Positions 38,150-50,300 of a DNA stretch of 64,000 bases are shown here, in pieces; the first letter of the stretch is position 1, and the number at the start of each line of letters is the position of its first letter. The notes under the pieces were generated by a model. It had not been told where the DNA came from and made no database searches. It saw only the letters and a list, made by a program, of their open reading frames with translations. A program made the translations under genes and the position numbers. Source of the DNA: Aptenodytes patagonicus (taxonomy: Eukaryota > Chordata > Aves > Sphenisciformes > Spheniscidae); NCBI RefSeq assembly GCF_965638725.1, contig NC_134970.1, forward strand, positions 5,399,001 to 5,463,000, in the 5' to 3' direction.

Positions 38150-38300
38150 CCGGTCACCCCAGGACCCGGGCACCCAGGGATCTGGGCACCCGGGACCAGA
38201 GCTGGGCACCCTGGGGTGCAGGGCTGGGTATCCAGCACCAGGGCTGGGCATCCAGAACCAGGGACAGACACCCCGGGGACCAGGGACAGACACCCATCCC
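38150..38300. repeat. Degenerate ~24-bp minisatellite
   Basis: Variants of CCAGGGCTGGGCATCCAG and CCAGGGACAGACACCC recur with a spacing of about 20-26 bases through this stretch. Copies diverge noticeably. It directly precedes an AT-rich island. Confidence 0.65.
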
Positions 38301-40600
38301 CGGCAGCGCCAGTGGGGCGTGGGGCCGAGATGCGAAGCGCCGCCCTCCTGTTCCAGGCAGTTTCCCAGTTTATTTTCTCCCCTATTAGATTCCAGCTGGC
38401 AGGACGGCGCCTATAAATATACATAAGGGCTCATCTACATGACGGTTTATTCGGGAGCAAATTCCACAGCTGCCTGGCAGACGGCTCGGTGCAGTGGGTG
38501 AGAGCCGTGCCCGAAACGCCGCCTGTGCCTCAGTTTCCCCATCTGCAACCTGGGCCAGGGTGGGAATGGCTTTCCCCGCATTTTTGACAATCTATTCCTG
38601 GAAAGCCCAGGGTGTTATTATCGAGGCTATTTACAGCATGGTAAATGGGTTATTAATATGATTATTTGCAGCGTGGCAATGGGTAATTGCCCCGGGTGGG
38701 GATGACACCCTGCGTGTGCAAGGTGCCGCACGGGGACGGCCTCAGCCCCAACCTGCCTCCAGCCCAGGGGAAAACTCACCCCAAAACCCCAGGGGGGCAT
38801 CGGGCTGTGCCCAGCGGGCGATAGGGTCCCACGGCGGAGCTGGGGGGGGCTCGTGGCTGCCGGAGGGGTTTGGCGCTGCCGAGCCCCGGTGCTGGAGTCC
38901 GGCTCATGTTTCGATCATGATGATTAGCTGAGTCACAGCTGGGGTGCTGCTAATTAAATGTATTTCTTAATTAACAAGATCACAGAGAAGGCCTGCCAGC
39001 CCGGCTTGGCTTTCAATCACAGCTGACAGAGGCAGCTGCGGCCGCGGAGGTACCGCGTGGCCTGAGGTGTGATGAGCGTCCCAGTGCTCAGCTCTGCCCC
39101 CGTGGCCGCCTCTGCCGCTCTCCCACCCCAGGAGCCCACTTCCCCCCGCAGCGGCCGCGCGAGGATGAGGAGGGCTCGTGCCCGGCATCACCCGGCCCCG
39201 GGTGAGACGAGCGGGGCGGCCTCAGCCCCTGGCTGCTGTGGACCTGGGGTGCAGCGAACGTGTCGGTGCTCAGCACAGGGCTGGGCCACCCCCTGCTCCT
39301 GCCCTGTGACTCAGGGCTGCTTCACGTCCGTCCCCCCCCCCGCCACCTGAGCCCTGACGGAGCCTGGCTATTAATATTAATAATACCCCCCCGCAGCTGC
39401 TATTCACCGATCTCAAAGCACAACCTGAAGTAACCCCCGTCCCATTCCCCGATGGGGAAATCTCCGCTCCCCACTGGCTGGGGAAACTGAGGCACGGGAA
39501 CTGGGGCAGGAGCAGCGCCAGGAGTGGGGCAATCCGGGGTTTTCCTTGCTCCCCCATAGGGCCTGGCCTGGAAGATGGGGCAGCAAAACCTCGGGGAGGT
39601 ACCCACAGCCCCACGGCGACCCGCGGGTGGGTGAGCCAGAGTGGCTGGGAAAAAAAAAAAAAAGAGAAATAAATAAGTAAATAAATAAAGAGCCCATTCT
39701 GCCCCCCAGCTTGAGCTCTGCCCCACGGCGATGGGCCGATACCGCTGCGGGAAGTGGGGGGCCGAGCTCTCCGGGGGGGGGGGTTTCACGCATCCTCGCC
39801 CGCCAGCATGGGCAGGCAGCGGCGCTGGGGCTTCTCCCTGGCTTTGGCAGTCTGGTCATGTCCTGCCGGGGAGAGCAGCAGGACTGAGTCACGTTCCAGC
39901 GGCAGCAGTGACTCACGGCCGCCCCAGCCTCCCGGGGAGCAGCCGGCACATTGCAGAGATTCCTGGATGGAGGCAAGAAAATAAAATTAAATAATAACAA
40001 CCGTCAGGCCCCCCGCCCCCCCCCCCCCGCCTTCCTTCCCCCAGCCTCCTGCAACACAGGCGCAAACAGCAAATTCCTGCGCCACTGGGAAACACCTCCC
40101 GCCTCGCCAGATGCCGAGATGCACGACCTGGTTCTCAATTGCATGAAACGCCCTTTGCCAGCAGCCCGCGGGGGCCCCCGAAAAGGAGGTGGAAGCTGCA
40201 CCCCCGCCCCCCCCCCGAAAAGCTCCCCCAAGCCTGGGGACACCCCGGCAGTGAGGTCCTGCCAGTGCAATGAAAAGGGGGGGTGCAGCTGGCTGGATCC
40301 TGGGGTCCCCCTCCTGCTCTGCATTGCTCCCTTTGGGGGGGGTTGGGAGGGGGGTGCAGAGCGGGATGGGGGTACCCCAGCCCTAAGGTTGCACAATCCT
40401 GGCTGTGGGGGGTTTTTTGGGGGGGCATCACAGATATTTTGCATCATTTAGCATCATCTCCTGTCCCTATATCCCCCCACCCAGGGAGGTACCCCCGGCC
40501 TCCGGGGAGATGGGGGTCCCACGTGCCCCCGCAGCCCCGGTCATGGCAGGGAGGGGATACACCGGGACAGGGCTCCACCGTGGCTGCCTTCGGCCTCGGC

Positions 40601-40795
40601 ATATCTATTATTTAAAGCGCTCGGCGGGAGCGGTGGAAACCCCCGCGGGCTGCGGAGGCTGCGCGGCGGGGAGAGGCCGTGCTGCCGCAGCTCCGGCCTG
40701 CGCAGCCCCAGCGCCGCGGCGCTGCGGCGAGGGCGATGCTGCCGGAATGGCCCCGCGGGGCTGCACGCTCAGCGTCGTCGAGCGGAGCCCCTGTG
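40601..40795. promoter_or_regulatory. Orphan CpG-dense block
   Basis: About 190 bases with many CpGs (for example GCGCGGCGGGGAG and GCGCCGCGGCGCTGCGGCG), preceded by CTATTATTTAAAGCG. It is about 3.3 kb beyond the FGD2 stop and attached to no recognised gene. It could be an unannotated promoter or an enhancer-type CpG island. No open frame downstream resembles a known protein. Confidence 0.4.
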
Positions 40796-41245
40796 GGTCA
40801 CTGGCCCTATAGGGGATGGCGCAGGGGAATGCACCTGTGGAGCTTGACACCTACAGAGCCCGACACCTATAGAGCAAGAGCCCCCCCGCTGCAGAGGGCT
40901 GGCCCCTATGGAGCCCAACTCCTACACAACCCAACCCCAGGCACTGTAGAGCAAGAGCTGTTGCCCCAGTGATGCAGCCCCCTGGAGACCAGCCCCTATA
41001 GAGCAGGGAACCCCATCTCACCTAGCAGAGCGCAGCCCCTATAGGGACCTGCAATTAGCAAGCAAGAGAATATGCCCAAAAGAGCAGTCCCTATAGAGGG
41101 GGAATGCCTATCCTGTAGAGAAACCCCCTATAGAGCCTGTCCCTATAGACCAAGAGCCCCCAGCACACAAAGCAGCTCCCCGGGCAAGCAGAGAGCCGCC
41201 CTGCAGGCCGGGGGCGTGGGGTTTTATAGGGCCCATATGGTCCTG
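40796..41245. repeat. Degenerate CCTATAGAGC repeat
   Basis: The phrases CCCTATAG, CCTATAGAGC and their one- or two-base variants occur about a dozen times in 450 bases at irregular 20-50-base spacing. Between them lie CAAGAGCCCCC-like phrases, also repeated. It looks like an old minisatellite. The CTATA-rich theme resembles the repeat in MTCH1 intron 1. Confidence 0.65.
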
Positions 41246-43674
41246 ATCCCACCCCACACCCGAGGGGCACGTGGGGGAACCGGCCCCGCGACCTGCCGAG
41301 CCCCTTCCCGGGGAGCAGGGAGGGGGAACTGCACCACACAGAGCCCTGCAGCGAGGCGCGGGGGCGACTGCAACCCCTCCCCTCGCCCCCAACTTCTCCG
41401 TGTCCCCGCCGGCCACCTCTCCGCTCGCTCCGTGCCCTCGAACCTCTCTGCATCCCCTTTCCCGCAGCACGGGGCAGGTCGGGGTGCGGTACCCGGGGTT
41501 TGGGATAAGCACAAGGCAACGAAGGCTCTGCAAAGCGGCGGTTGCACCGGCACCCGTTCCCCTTTGCCGCGGGCTGGGTTTTCTCAATGAGGGGTGGCCC
41601 GGCCCCCGCCGTAGCCGCGGCGCGCGGGTTTCACAATGTATTTTGGTCAGTGCTTACAAGAAGAGGCCGCAGGGAGGGCTGCGGCGGGGGGGGATTCCAG
41701 TAAATGGCCTCCGAGCCTTCCTCATTCTCGAGAATAGGAAACTGCGCGACTTCTCCACGGGGTTTCACTTTCTGCACGGGGAGGCGAGAGGCCGAACTGC
41801 TCCGCTTGACCATCGCTGCGACGCAGCCAGGGGACCGAAAAAACACCGGAAGAGAAAAATTCATCAGTGCGTTTGCTGCACGTCTTGGGTGCAAAAATTT
41901 CCTTTTTTTTTTTTTCCTGGGAAAGCAGAGCGGGGGAATTGCGAAACCCCGTGAGTTAGGTCTCCCACCAGCCTGTTTTCGGGGATGCTCGGGGCAGCCG
42001 AGCGATGCTGTATCCCAGCCAGCCGTCTTTGGGGATGGCATGACGCCGAGGCCGTGGCAGTAACCTGTCCCGGTGCCCCATCACCTCCTCCATCCCTCGG
42101 CAGCCTCTCTTCCCCAGCGGCCCCTTTCCCCCGGCGCACGTGGATGCTGCAGCGGGGCAGCGGTCCCCAAGGGCGGCTGGGGGCCGGGAGGGGGGTGGGC
42201 AGGAGCTGGTAAAAATAGCACCCAGGTGCCCTCTGCCCCAGAAGCGATTTCTCGTTGGGTAAACAGGAAATCTATTCTTAGGCCCATTCATGAGCCGCTG
42301 GCTGACGGCAGCTCCCTGCTCTGGGCTTGTTTTGTTCCTCGTTGACACAGGGGTGACGCCGAGGCGGAAGGCCACCACGTAGAACCTTCCAGCCCTGCGG
42401 GCTTCCCCTTGCTGGCTCTTTCCCCCTCGGCAACACCCTGCGTTCCCTGGCTTTTCCAGGGGTGCTGGGGTTTCCCCTTCATGTGAGGCGATGGTGGAAG
42501 GTGAGGGCGGTTTTGGGGTGTCTCTGGAAACCCCCCTGCTGTTTGCTTCTGGGCTCAGCTCCGTGCTGGGTGGCACCCCGAGGGGCAATTGCTTTGGCAG
42601 AGCTCTCCTCCCAGCCTCTAGCTCCTCTCTCCCTTCCTGGATGGAATCTCTTAAGTTGGAGGAGATAAAGCCACCATGGTTTGCCCTTTCCTGGGATGAG
42701 CTGAGCTGGGTAGATTGAGGAAGGAGGAAGATGCTCACAGCTTTTTCCTGGCTCCCCGAAGCCCCCCAGAGCGGCGATGGCTGCGGTTCATCGTTGCTCC
42801 CCATCCTTTCCCCGATACTGCCATATCTGGCTCCAACTCGCTTCCCTTCCCGCTCTCCGTGGATCCGCTTAGCCCATGACACCCCTGGGCCCTGCCCGAG
42901 GCTGCTGTGGCTTCTGGCTGCTGGGCTGGAGCTGCCACGTGATGCAGGTGCAGGCAGAAATCCCTGCCTGCTGGGGACAGCCTTCCCTGCCTGCTGGGGA
43001 CAGTGGGCTCCCCCAGCTGCCTGCATGGGGCTCCCGCATCCCATGGCTCAGAAGTGGCAACTTCTGCCTGGGCAACATTTTTGGGGAGCTAAAGTCGATA
43101 CAGAGAGAGAAACTTGGGGCTGCAGCCTGCAGCGCTGGGTGAAACGACCGGCATCGTTACGCTGACGACGGAGAGGGGAATTCTCCCGTGTCTCCCCAGC
43201 AACGCTGCCCTGCGCCGGCGTGGCAGCACCACCTGTGTGGACCCAGCCTTGTCCCAGAGCATTTCCCCCCCCAGGAAACGAGTGACCGAGAGAGGTCCAA
43301 GGGTGGAAGGCGCTTGTGGGGAGGATGGGGTGCAGGGAAAGCCTGGGATGGGCAGGAGTGCAGGCTGGCTCAGCGACGCAGACTGGGGGTGGCTGTGGTT
43401 AAGGGGTACCCCCACACCATGGGACTGCAGCAGCGTAAGGCCAGGATCGGTTGGGACCGATCAGGACAGGCTGGGAGAGGGACATCCTAAACCCAGCACT
43501 AGGGTCCCTGCGCCAGGTGAGGGTGAGCTACAAGCTGGGTCTCTGCAGCGTGTCAGATCAGGGCTGGTTACAGATAAGGCGATGTGGGGCCCCAGTGACA
43601 ATCCTACGGGGAGCTCTGGAAAATACACCCCCCAAAAAGGCACCTTGGACTCCACACGGGGGTTGCAGGGAGGA
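41246..43674. other. Intergenic sequence downstream of FGD2
   Basis: No gene was recognised. It contains a T12-type run near 41.90 kb and otherwise ordinary GC-rich sequence. Confidence 0.5.
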
Positions 43675-44101
43675 TTTATCACGGCAGTCCCAATTCCACA
43701 GATGCTTTCACAAAACTAGGCACCCCCCCTGCACCATCCACCGCCGGGGCCAGGCTCGGAGGAAGGCTGAGGCATTGCTGCCCTCGGGCGGCAGCCGGCG
43801 GCACGGCACAGCGGGCCGGGGCCAGGCTGGCTGCAGGGGCGCAGGCTCCCCAAAACCCCCTGGCTCTCCTTCCACCTCGCGGCTCAGGTACCTCCATCGT
43901 CTCCGTCCAGTGCAGAGAGCAAGGAGGGAGGGGAAGGGGGATCCGGCTTGTCCGTGTGGTGGCAAACGTGCTGCTGCCTTGCCCTTTTTGTGACAAAAAC
44001 CCAAAGCGCGGAGAGGTCGAGGAGCTGCCCGAGGCTGGCCGCGAGCAGGACGGGCAGAGGGAGGTTTCACCCAGCAGGCAGCCCAGGAGGTGGGCACGGC
44101 C
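43675..44101 (-). other. FGD2: FGD2 probable 3' UTR
   Basis: This follows the FGD2 stop. No AATAAA lies on the minus strand within several kb. The nearest plausible variant is GATAAA at 43680-43675, so the 3' UTR may be about 420 bases. That end is a guess. Confidence 0.35.
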
Positions 44102-44332
44102 TCATTCTGCTTCGTCGCAGGAGTCCGCATCCTCGCCCTCCTCCGCATACGTGATCCCCGCGGCGGAGCGCGCCATGGCCCTCATCCAGCGCCGTTTCAG
44201 CTCCTCGGTGTCGGCCACAAAGGTGTAGACCTGCCGGGACTGCGCCAGCTGGAAGAGGTGGCGGGAATCGCCCTGGGGCAGGTCCCTCACCTGGTAGCCC
44301 AGCAGCGGGATGGAGGTGTGTGCTCGGGCGTC
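44102..44332 (-). CDS. FGD2: FGD2 exon 16 (second PH domain end, stop)
   Basis: Residues 597-672. It begins [15 protein letters not shown], as in human, and continues through [20 protein letters not shown] to the acidic tail [13 protein letters not shown]. The TGA is at 44104-44102. The tryptophan of KRRWMRAM is the conserved PH C-terminal helix residue. Confidence 0.95.
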   Translation of the reverse strand, partial: DARAHTSIPLLGYQVRDLPQGDSRHLFQLAQSRQVYTFVADTEELKRRWMRAMARSAAGITYAEEGEDADSCDEAE

Positions 44333-47300
44333 CTGCCAAGAGCGGAGACAGCGGTGGGAGGCAGGGGACGGGCACACTGGGCTGTCCCTTGCAGATGGAG
44401 GCAAGCCCGGCCTTACCTGGGGGGCCGCGTAGATGTACAGCACGAGGGGATCATCCTGCGGGATCACGAACCAGCCCCGCGTGCCCCCCTTGCCGTTCTT
44501 GTCCAGCAGCTGCAGGGAACTGCACAGCAAACTCCTGCCTGATACCTCTGCAGCTCCTTTCTGCCAAAAAAACAGCAAACAAATCCCTAAATATCCTGTG
44601 CCGGAGGCAGAAAGGGCACCGAGCGAAGGTCATTTCCTGGGAAATTCCCTGCCTGCTCCACACCCCCCCCCCAAAGCGGGGGCAGGTGAGGGGTGGTCCT
44701 GGCTGTGAGGGTCCTGCTGAGATCCCTGGATGCCTGGTCCCAAGGCTGACAGAGCGGGAGGGAGGGGGCTTAGCACATCCACCAGCCTCGCAATTAGCAG
44801 GCACCCTCTGACTGCTGCGGGAGTGACTCCCACCCCTCCTGCTGCAGGCGGGTGGCTGGGCTGTGACAGTGAGGCTGGGGACCAGGGTGGGTGGCAGAGC
44901 TGAGAGCAAGAGGGATAGAGGACCAGGACACGGGGAGGACAGGCAGAGCTCACCTCCAGGATGCCTTTGGGCTTCCCCTCCCGGTCCTCGAGCACCACAT
45001 GGCCCGTCAGGAAGACATAACACTCCTGGCACACGCGGTTCAGGCGGTTCCCATCATACTGTAGCTCAGCCTTGTAGTCAGAGCAGCGAGCGCACACCAC
45101 CTACAACCACCAGACAGGGATGCCGGTGAGACTGGGGCAGGGCTGGGGGATCCCAGGGACAACTCCAGGAGGAGCTGAGGGGCAGGAGCAGCCCTGAGCC
45201 TGCTGGGGAACCTGGGGAAAGCAGTACAAGGTGTAGGAGAGGTGCAGTCCTGCCCCAGCGGCCACCTGAGCAGGCCAGGAGGGAGGGAAGAGAGGGGGGA
45301 CGGGGTGACTCACGTATCCACAAGCTCGACAGTGGTGTCTCCGGCGCATGATGGCATTGAAGGGCTCCTTGCAGCGCATGCACATGGTCACCAGGTTGTC
45401 CCGCACCCACTGTGGGGCTCGGCGGCCCAGCTCCTCTGTCTGGGGGTGGGAGACGGCATCGCTGGGGCTGGCTAGCCGTGGTCCAGGTGGTCCCAGCCCC
45501 TCTGCTCTCACCTTTCTCCTCCCCAGCCCTTCCCCCTGTCTGCAGCCTTCCCCCCCAGCTCTGTTTAGCTAGGGAAACTGAGGCACAGCAAGGTGGGCTC
45601 TCCCTGAGCTTCCGTGCAAGGGGGTGCTGGAGGCAGGCAAGGCATGGGGAGGGCAGGGGGGTTACCTTCAACGCAGGGGTGCCTGTCTCCAGCCCATGTA
45701 CCGCTGTCTTAAAGGTCTCACTCCTCTTCTCCTTCCTGTCAATGGCATCTCGGAAGGCCTAGAGGGGAAGGCAGGGCTGGAGGGGCAGTTGGGGGGGCTG
45801 CCCCTGACACAGGCAGCGGGGGATCAGCCTGGTTTGAGGCCCAGGCATCCAATCTGGGGTGACTGAGATGTGCCACCTCTCCCAGCACTCAGTGGTACCT
45901 CGATCCAGGCGTTCATCTCCTCCTCAGACCTGGTACAAAATGGGAGATGAATGAGCTGGCGTCCCTCCGCCTCGAGAGGGTCTGCAGGACTGTCGCCCTT
46001 CCCCTTACCTAGCTTGCAGCTCCAGCGTCCGCTGCTTTCCTGAGACCAGAAAGGTGTGAGGGAACTGTGTGTCGTTCAGCTCCCGCACCTGAGAGAGACC
46101 GAAGAAAGGATGTGGAGCAGCTGAACCCACATGCAGCACACAGGGACCTTCCTCCGTGATGTGGGGGACAGGGAAGGGTACAAGCCCTTCGGCCCCTCAA
46201 ATCCTACATGCACGAGGTTGCACTGCAACCTCACAGGATCAGAGCGTATCAACCATTCCTCCTCATCCACAAAGTCACCCCTGACTCCAGCTCTTCCCTC
46301 CTTTCCGAGGAAGTGTGGGGCAGCGGCCACATTACACCCCAGAGCAGGGTGCATTTTAGGGGAGCCAGGGTCTGGGGGAAGCACAAAGACAAGGTGCCTG
46401 TCTGACCTTCATGCCGTCCACATTGATGCGGAGGTGGACCTGGAACTCAGCGCCCACCTGGATGACCTTGGGCACGCAGTACAGCAGCATGTTGTTGAAC
46501 TGGGCAGGGGGGAGGAGGAAGAGGAGAGGATTGGTTGGAGCCCAGCACCTGCCTGCTCAGAGCTGGGGGCTTCCCCGAGATCTAGGGTCCTTCACTCCCC
46601 TGGGGCTGAGCTGGTCCTTGGGAAGAATCCAGCCTAAAAAGTGACTGCTGCTGCCCCAGCCCTCTCCCACCCTGCAAAGGCAAAGCACTCCTGGAGTGTG
46701 ACATCCCCCAAGGGCTGCCGTGCCCAGGGGACGAGCAGGTTCCCAACCACGTCCTATACAGGGTGCCCTGCACCGAGGGGCTCAAACCCCCCAGCTCTGA
46801 ATTCATCCCCTCTGTGTAGAGATGACCCAGCAACACCCCGTCCAGGCTGTGCTGCCCCTCTCCCCATTCCTATCCTATCTGCTCCCTGCCCCTTCCCCTG
46901 GGCACCCCAGCTCCCACCAGGAACAGGTACTTCTCCGATGTGCTGTTGTTGCGGGTGGAGACTTTTTGGATTGGCCCCTCCTTGATCAGCTCGTTGGAGG
47001 GATCCACGATGTCGTCCTCGAGGCCCAGCCGCTGATAGACTGCCCAGAGGTTCTGCAGCCGTTTCTGGGGGAGGCAGAGGGACCTGTTTCTGTGGGGAGC
47101 TGAGCAGCCACAACCTTGTCACCCCTAGGTCCCCTCCATCCCCACCTCCCACGCCAGCTGCTGAGTACCGGGAGAGGTGGCACAGCTCTCTCACCCCAGA
47201 CTGATCTTTGAGAGTAGCTCCCAGCCTCAAAACAGCCGGTCACATCACAGCTGATGTTGTAGACATGACTTCCCCAGGCTCGGGGCGACAGGAACAGGCA

Positions 47301-50300
47301 TTAAGAGCAGGGTCTAACCTCCTCTGCTGAACCCACAGTGCTCCTGTCCCATTCAGGGCAGGGCTGTGCTCCACTGAGTCAAACGGCAATGAGGCCACGA
47401 GGAAATCTGGCAAATCACCGTGCCGTGAGCTGCAAAGCACTGCCAGCTGGGACAGGCACTCACCATCTCAGCGATAGCTGCATTTGAGTGCTTGGCCACC
47501 ATAAAAATCATCTCCAGGGCCTCTGCAACGAGAAGAGAAAGAGAGGAGGGTTAAACACTTGCTAGGGAGCTGTGGGAGAAAACCCCCGAGTCTCTCCCTC
47601 ATGGGGGAGCCACGCGTGTGGTGGCTGCTGCCCTCCCCTGGACACAACCTGAATGGCCCTGAACGCTGTGCAAGCGTCTGCGTCCGGCCGGACTGTGCGG
47701 TGTGGCATGGTCGGGTCCTGGGGGCACAGACAGCCGGCTCCTTTATCACTCCATCCCAGCAGGACTGGGAGCTGCTGTGATCTGTAGGGGTCTGATAGCT
47801 CCCCTGGTCACCGCAGGTCTCCCTGGGGGATGCCCTGGAGGGACCATCCTTATCCTGAAACACCACCCACCTTCCCCGCTGACCTCCATAGACCCTGAAA
47901 GGGCAGATTAATCCCTCTCTCTGCTAGAAAAGGGTCAGACTGAGAGGTTTATCCAAGGGCACAGGGCAGATGGTGAGAGAATCCAGGTATCCTGATGCCC
48001 GTGTACAACATCGGGGGTTGTTATTTCCCCTACAAACCCACCCTGCCACTCCCCACAGCGGGGAGAGCCAGACGGAGCCCTTACTCTCTGCATCATCCCG
48101 GTCTGGGGACTCGGGTGGCAGTTTTCGGACATAATCTTTCAGGAGGAGTTCATAGCGCGGAATCCTCTGCACAGGTTCCAGCATGTGGTGCTGCAGCGTT
48201 AGGTTAGCGCAGACCTTCCTCTTCTGGGGAGAGACACCGTGCACGGAGAGAGAAACAGTGACCAAGGCAGCTCCCACCCTCCGCTTGCGGGGAGATTTTG
48301 GGGAGCATTGCTGCGGTCCCCCACCCTGCTGTGCCCCATTACCTGGATGTCAGCAATGAGCTCCTGGAAGGGCGGGGATTTCTCTGACCAGACGGTGATG
48401 AGCTCCACGGCCTTGTCGAAGTTCTTTACATACTCACCGTACATCTTGAGGAACGGCGCAAGCTTCTGGATCACATCCCCGATCCGCGGGTTGCAGCTCC
48501 TGTGGGAGGGAACCGCAGACCGGCAGCTTCCTCAGTCCAGCGGGGCAGACAGACAGCAAGGGATAAAGTGAAGGGGCGGCTTGTGCACGGTGGAGGACGG
48601 AGGTTTTTACCACTGCTACATCCCCATACAACTTCCCGCTCTCCAGAACGGGAACGTCTCCAGCTTGCAGCCATCCTGGGCCGTTCATGCCTGGACACAC
48701 CCCTAAATCACCTGAGATGTCACCCCCCTTTTCAGAAATACCCTGATGTGGGCTGGACCGTTTTAAGGAAGTGCTTTCCAGCACAAAGACATTTGGAGCA
48801 AAACAGGCTGAGCTCCCTGGTCCTGTTGGGAGACCAAATTCATCACCGCTCCCCCATTCTGGCACAGCAACCCAGGCGTCCTGCCCTCCCCTCCTGCAGC
48901 TCACCAATCCTCCATGCGCTTCTGCAGCTCTGGCAGGAAGAACTTGGCGTGGAACTGGTAGATGGAGGAGATGTTAGAGAAGATCATTTTCACCACCTCC
49001 TCTGGGACTGTCTTCCCATTTTTGGCTTCTTTCATCAACTCTGTATAGAATATCTGGAAGAAAGAAGGGGTGAATAAAAAGGGTCAGGAAGGGGCTCAAG
49101 GACCCCATTCCCTCCCTGAGACTGGCACATCACCCAGTGAAAATTCCTGACTCTGTGCAGGAGGGAAATCCCGGGCCCCAGGAGAGAAGCAGGAGGGATG
49201 GAAGGCTTTGCTGGGACAAAGGTGCTCCTTGGAGGTGTGGGGTGTAGGAAAGGCAAAGGCCAGACCCATTCTCTGGCCATGAAGACCAGCAGCCCAGCGT
49301 GGCTCTCATCTGTACAGCTTCATTCTCTCCAAAACCTCCAGGAAACAGTCCCTGGCCTGTGCATACCCTGAACTGAGCCCAGGCACTGCCACAGGGTCCA
49401 AGTCCAGGCCGAGGAGCACAGGAAAATTGGTGAGTGTGGAGCCGCGCCGTGGTCCTGCCTGGTTTGTCAGCATGGGGTGGCCGAGCTGTGCTGGTGGGGG
49501 TAGGCGGCAGCAGGGCTATCTCTTCCCAGACTTGCGTGGGCCCCTCTGCTCCCCAGCTCACCTGGTCGAGAAGATGGAGTCGGTTGACGTAAGCCTGCTC
49601 TGTCTCCAGTAGCTCCAGAGCGATTTTCTTTTCCTCTGGTTCCTGCATGGGGAGAAGGGCTCAATCTCGTGTGCTGCAACGCAAGCTTTCCCCACCAGCC
49701 CGAGGGGATGCAGCTCTGTTCCCCAGTGTTCACAGCCCACATCAAACTGGACCTCGTTCCAGGTGAGGGCAAAAGAAGGACCTCAACAAAGCATGTGGTA
49801 AAAACGAGGGTGAAAACAAAGCATTTTTGGGGCTGTCGGGAAGTCTGGCTCACGTCCTCCTAGATCAACCCCTTCTCTGTGCCTGTTTCTCCCTGAGCAA
49901 TACAGGGCTAGCGATCCTGAGAAGCGGGGCAGGGTGGGGTGGGTTAACCCCATGGTCTGCAATTGCACCAAGGCCTCTGAATGCAGTCCTGCAGAAACGC
50001 GTCTGCAGTCAGCAAAGGGCAACACGAGGATGCCCTGGGATGGACCTGGCTGGGCCCACCTGTGCATCTGACCCCCAGGGCGTAGTTATATCAGAGCTGG
50101 AAGAGACAAGGTCTGCTTAGATCTATCTGACTATGGGGAATTTGTGCCTGAAGCATCAGGGAAGTTGCCACTTCTCTGTCACCCCACGCACCGGCCCTTG
50201 CAGGGCAGGAGACTTGCTCAGGTCTAGTAGAGACCTCAGCTCAGACCCAGCCCACGCGACTCCCTGCCTGAGCATGGGCACCTGCCACCCTCGCCTGAGC

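Larger units (their letters stand above)
29061..40600. other. PIM1-FGD2 intergenic region, central part
   Basis: No gene was recognised. It has an A21 run near 31.49 kb, a palindromic GGGCTTATATAGCCC near 30.35 kb and AT-rich islands at about 33.36-33.43 and 35.16-35.27 kb. A CA-rich tract and a minisatellite lie at 37.8-38.3 kb. A cluster of AT-rich islands follows at 38.36-39.02 kb. AP-1 heptamers occur at 33415, 38929, 39307, 39885 and 39909, and a STAT-type site at 38595. Confidence 0.5.

Noticed and set aside
37253-38416. 387-codon open frame on the plus strand in the PIM1-FGD2 gap, the longest in the window
   Set aside because: It is a product of GC-rich DNA, runs through the CA-repeat and minisatellite (HTHTHT-type stretches) and resembles no protein family I know.
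50085-50140. Segment TATCAGAGCTGGAAGAGAC resembling an old CR1/L3 3' end
   Set aside because: Only about 20 bases look related and no octamer tail is present.
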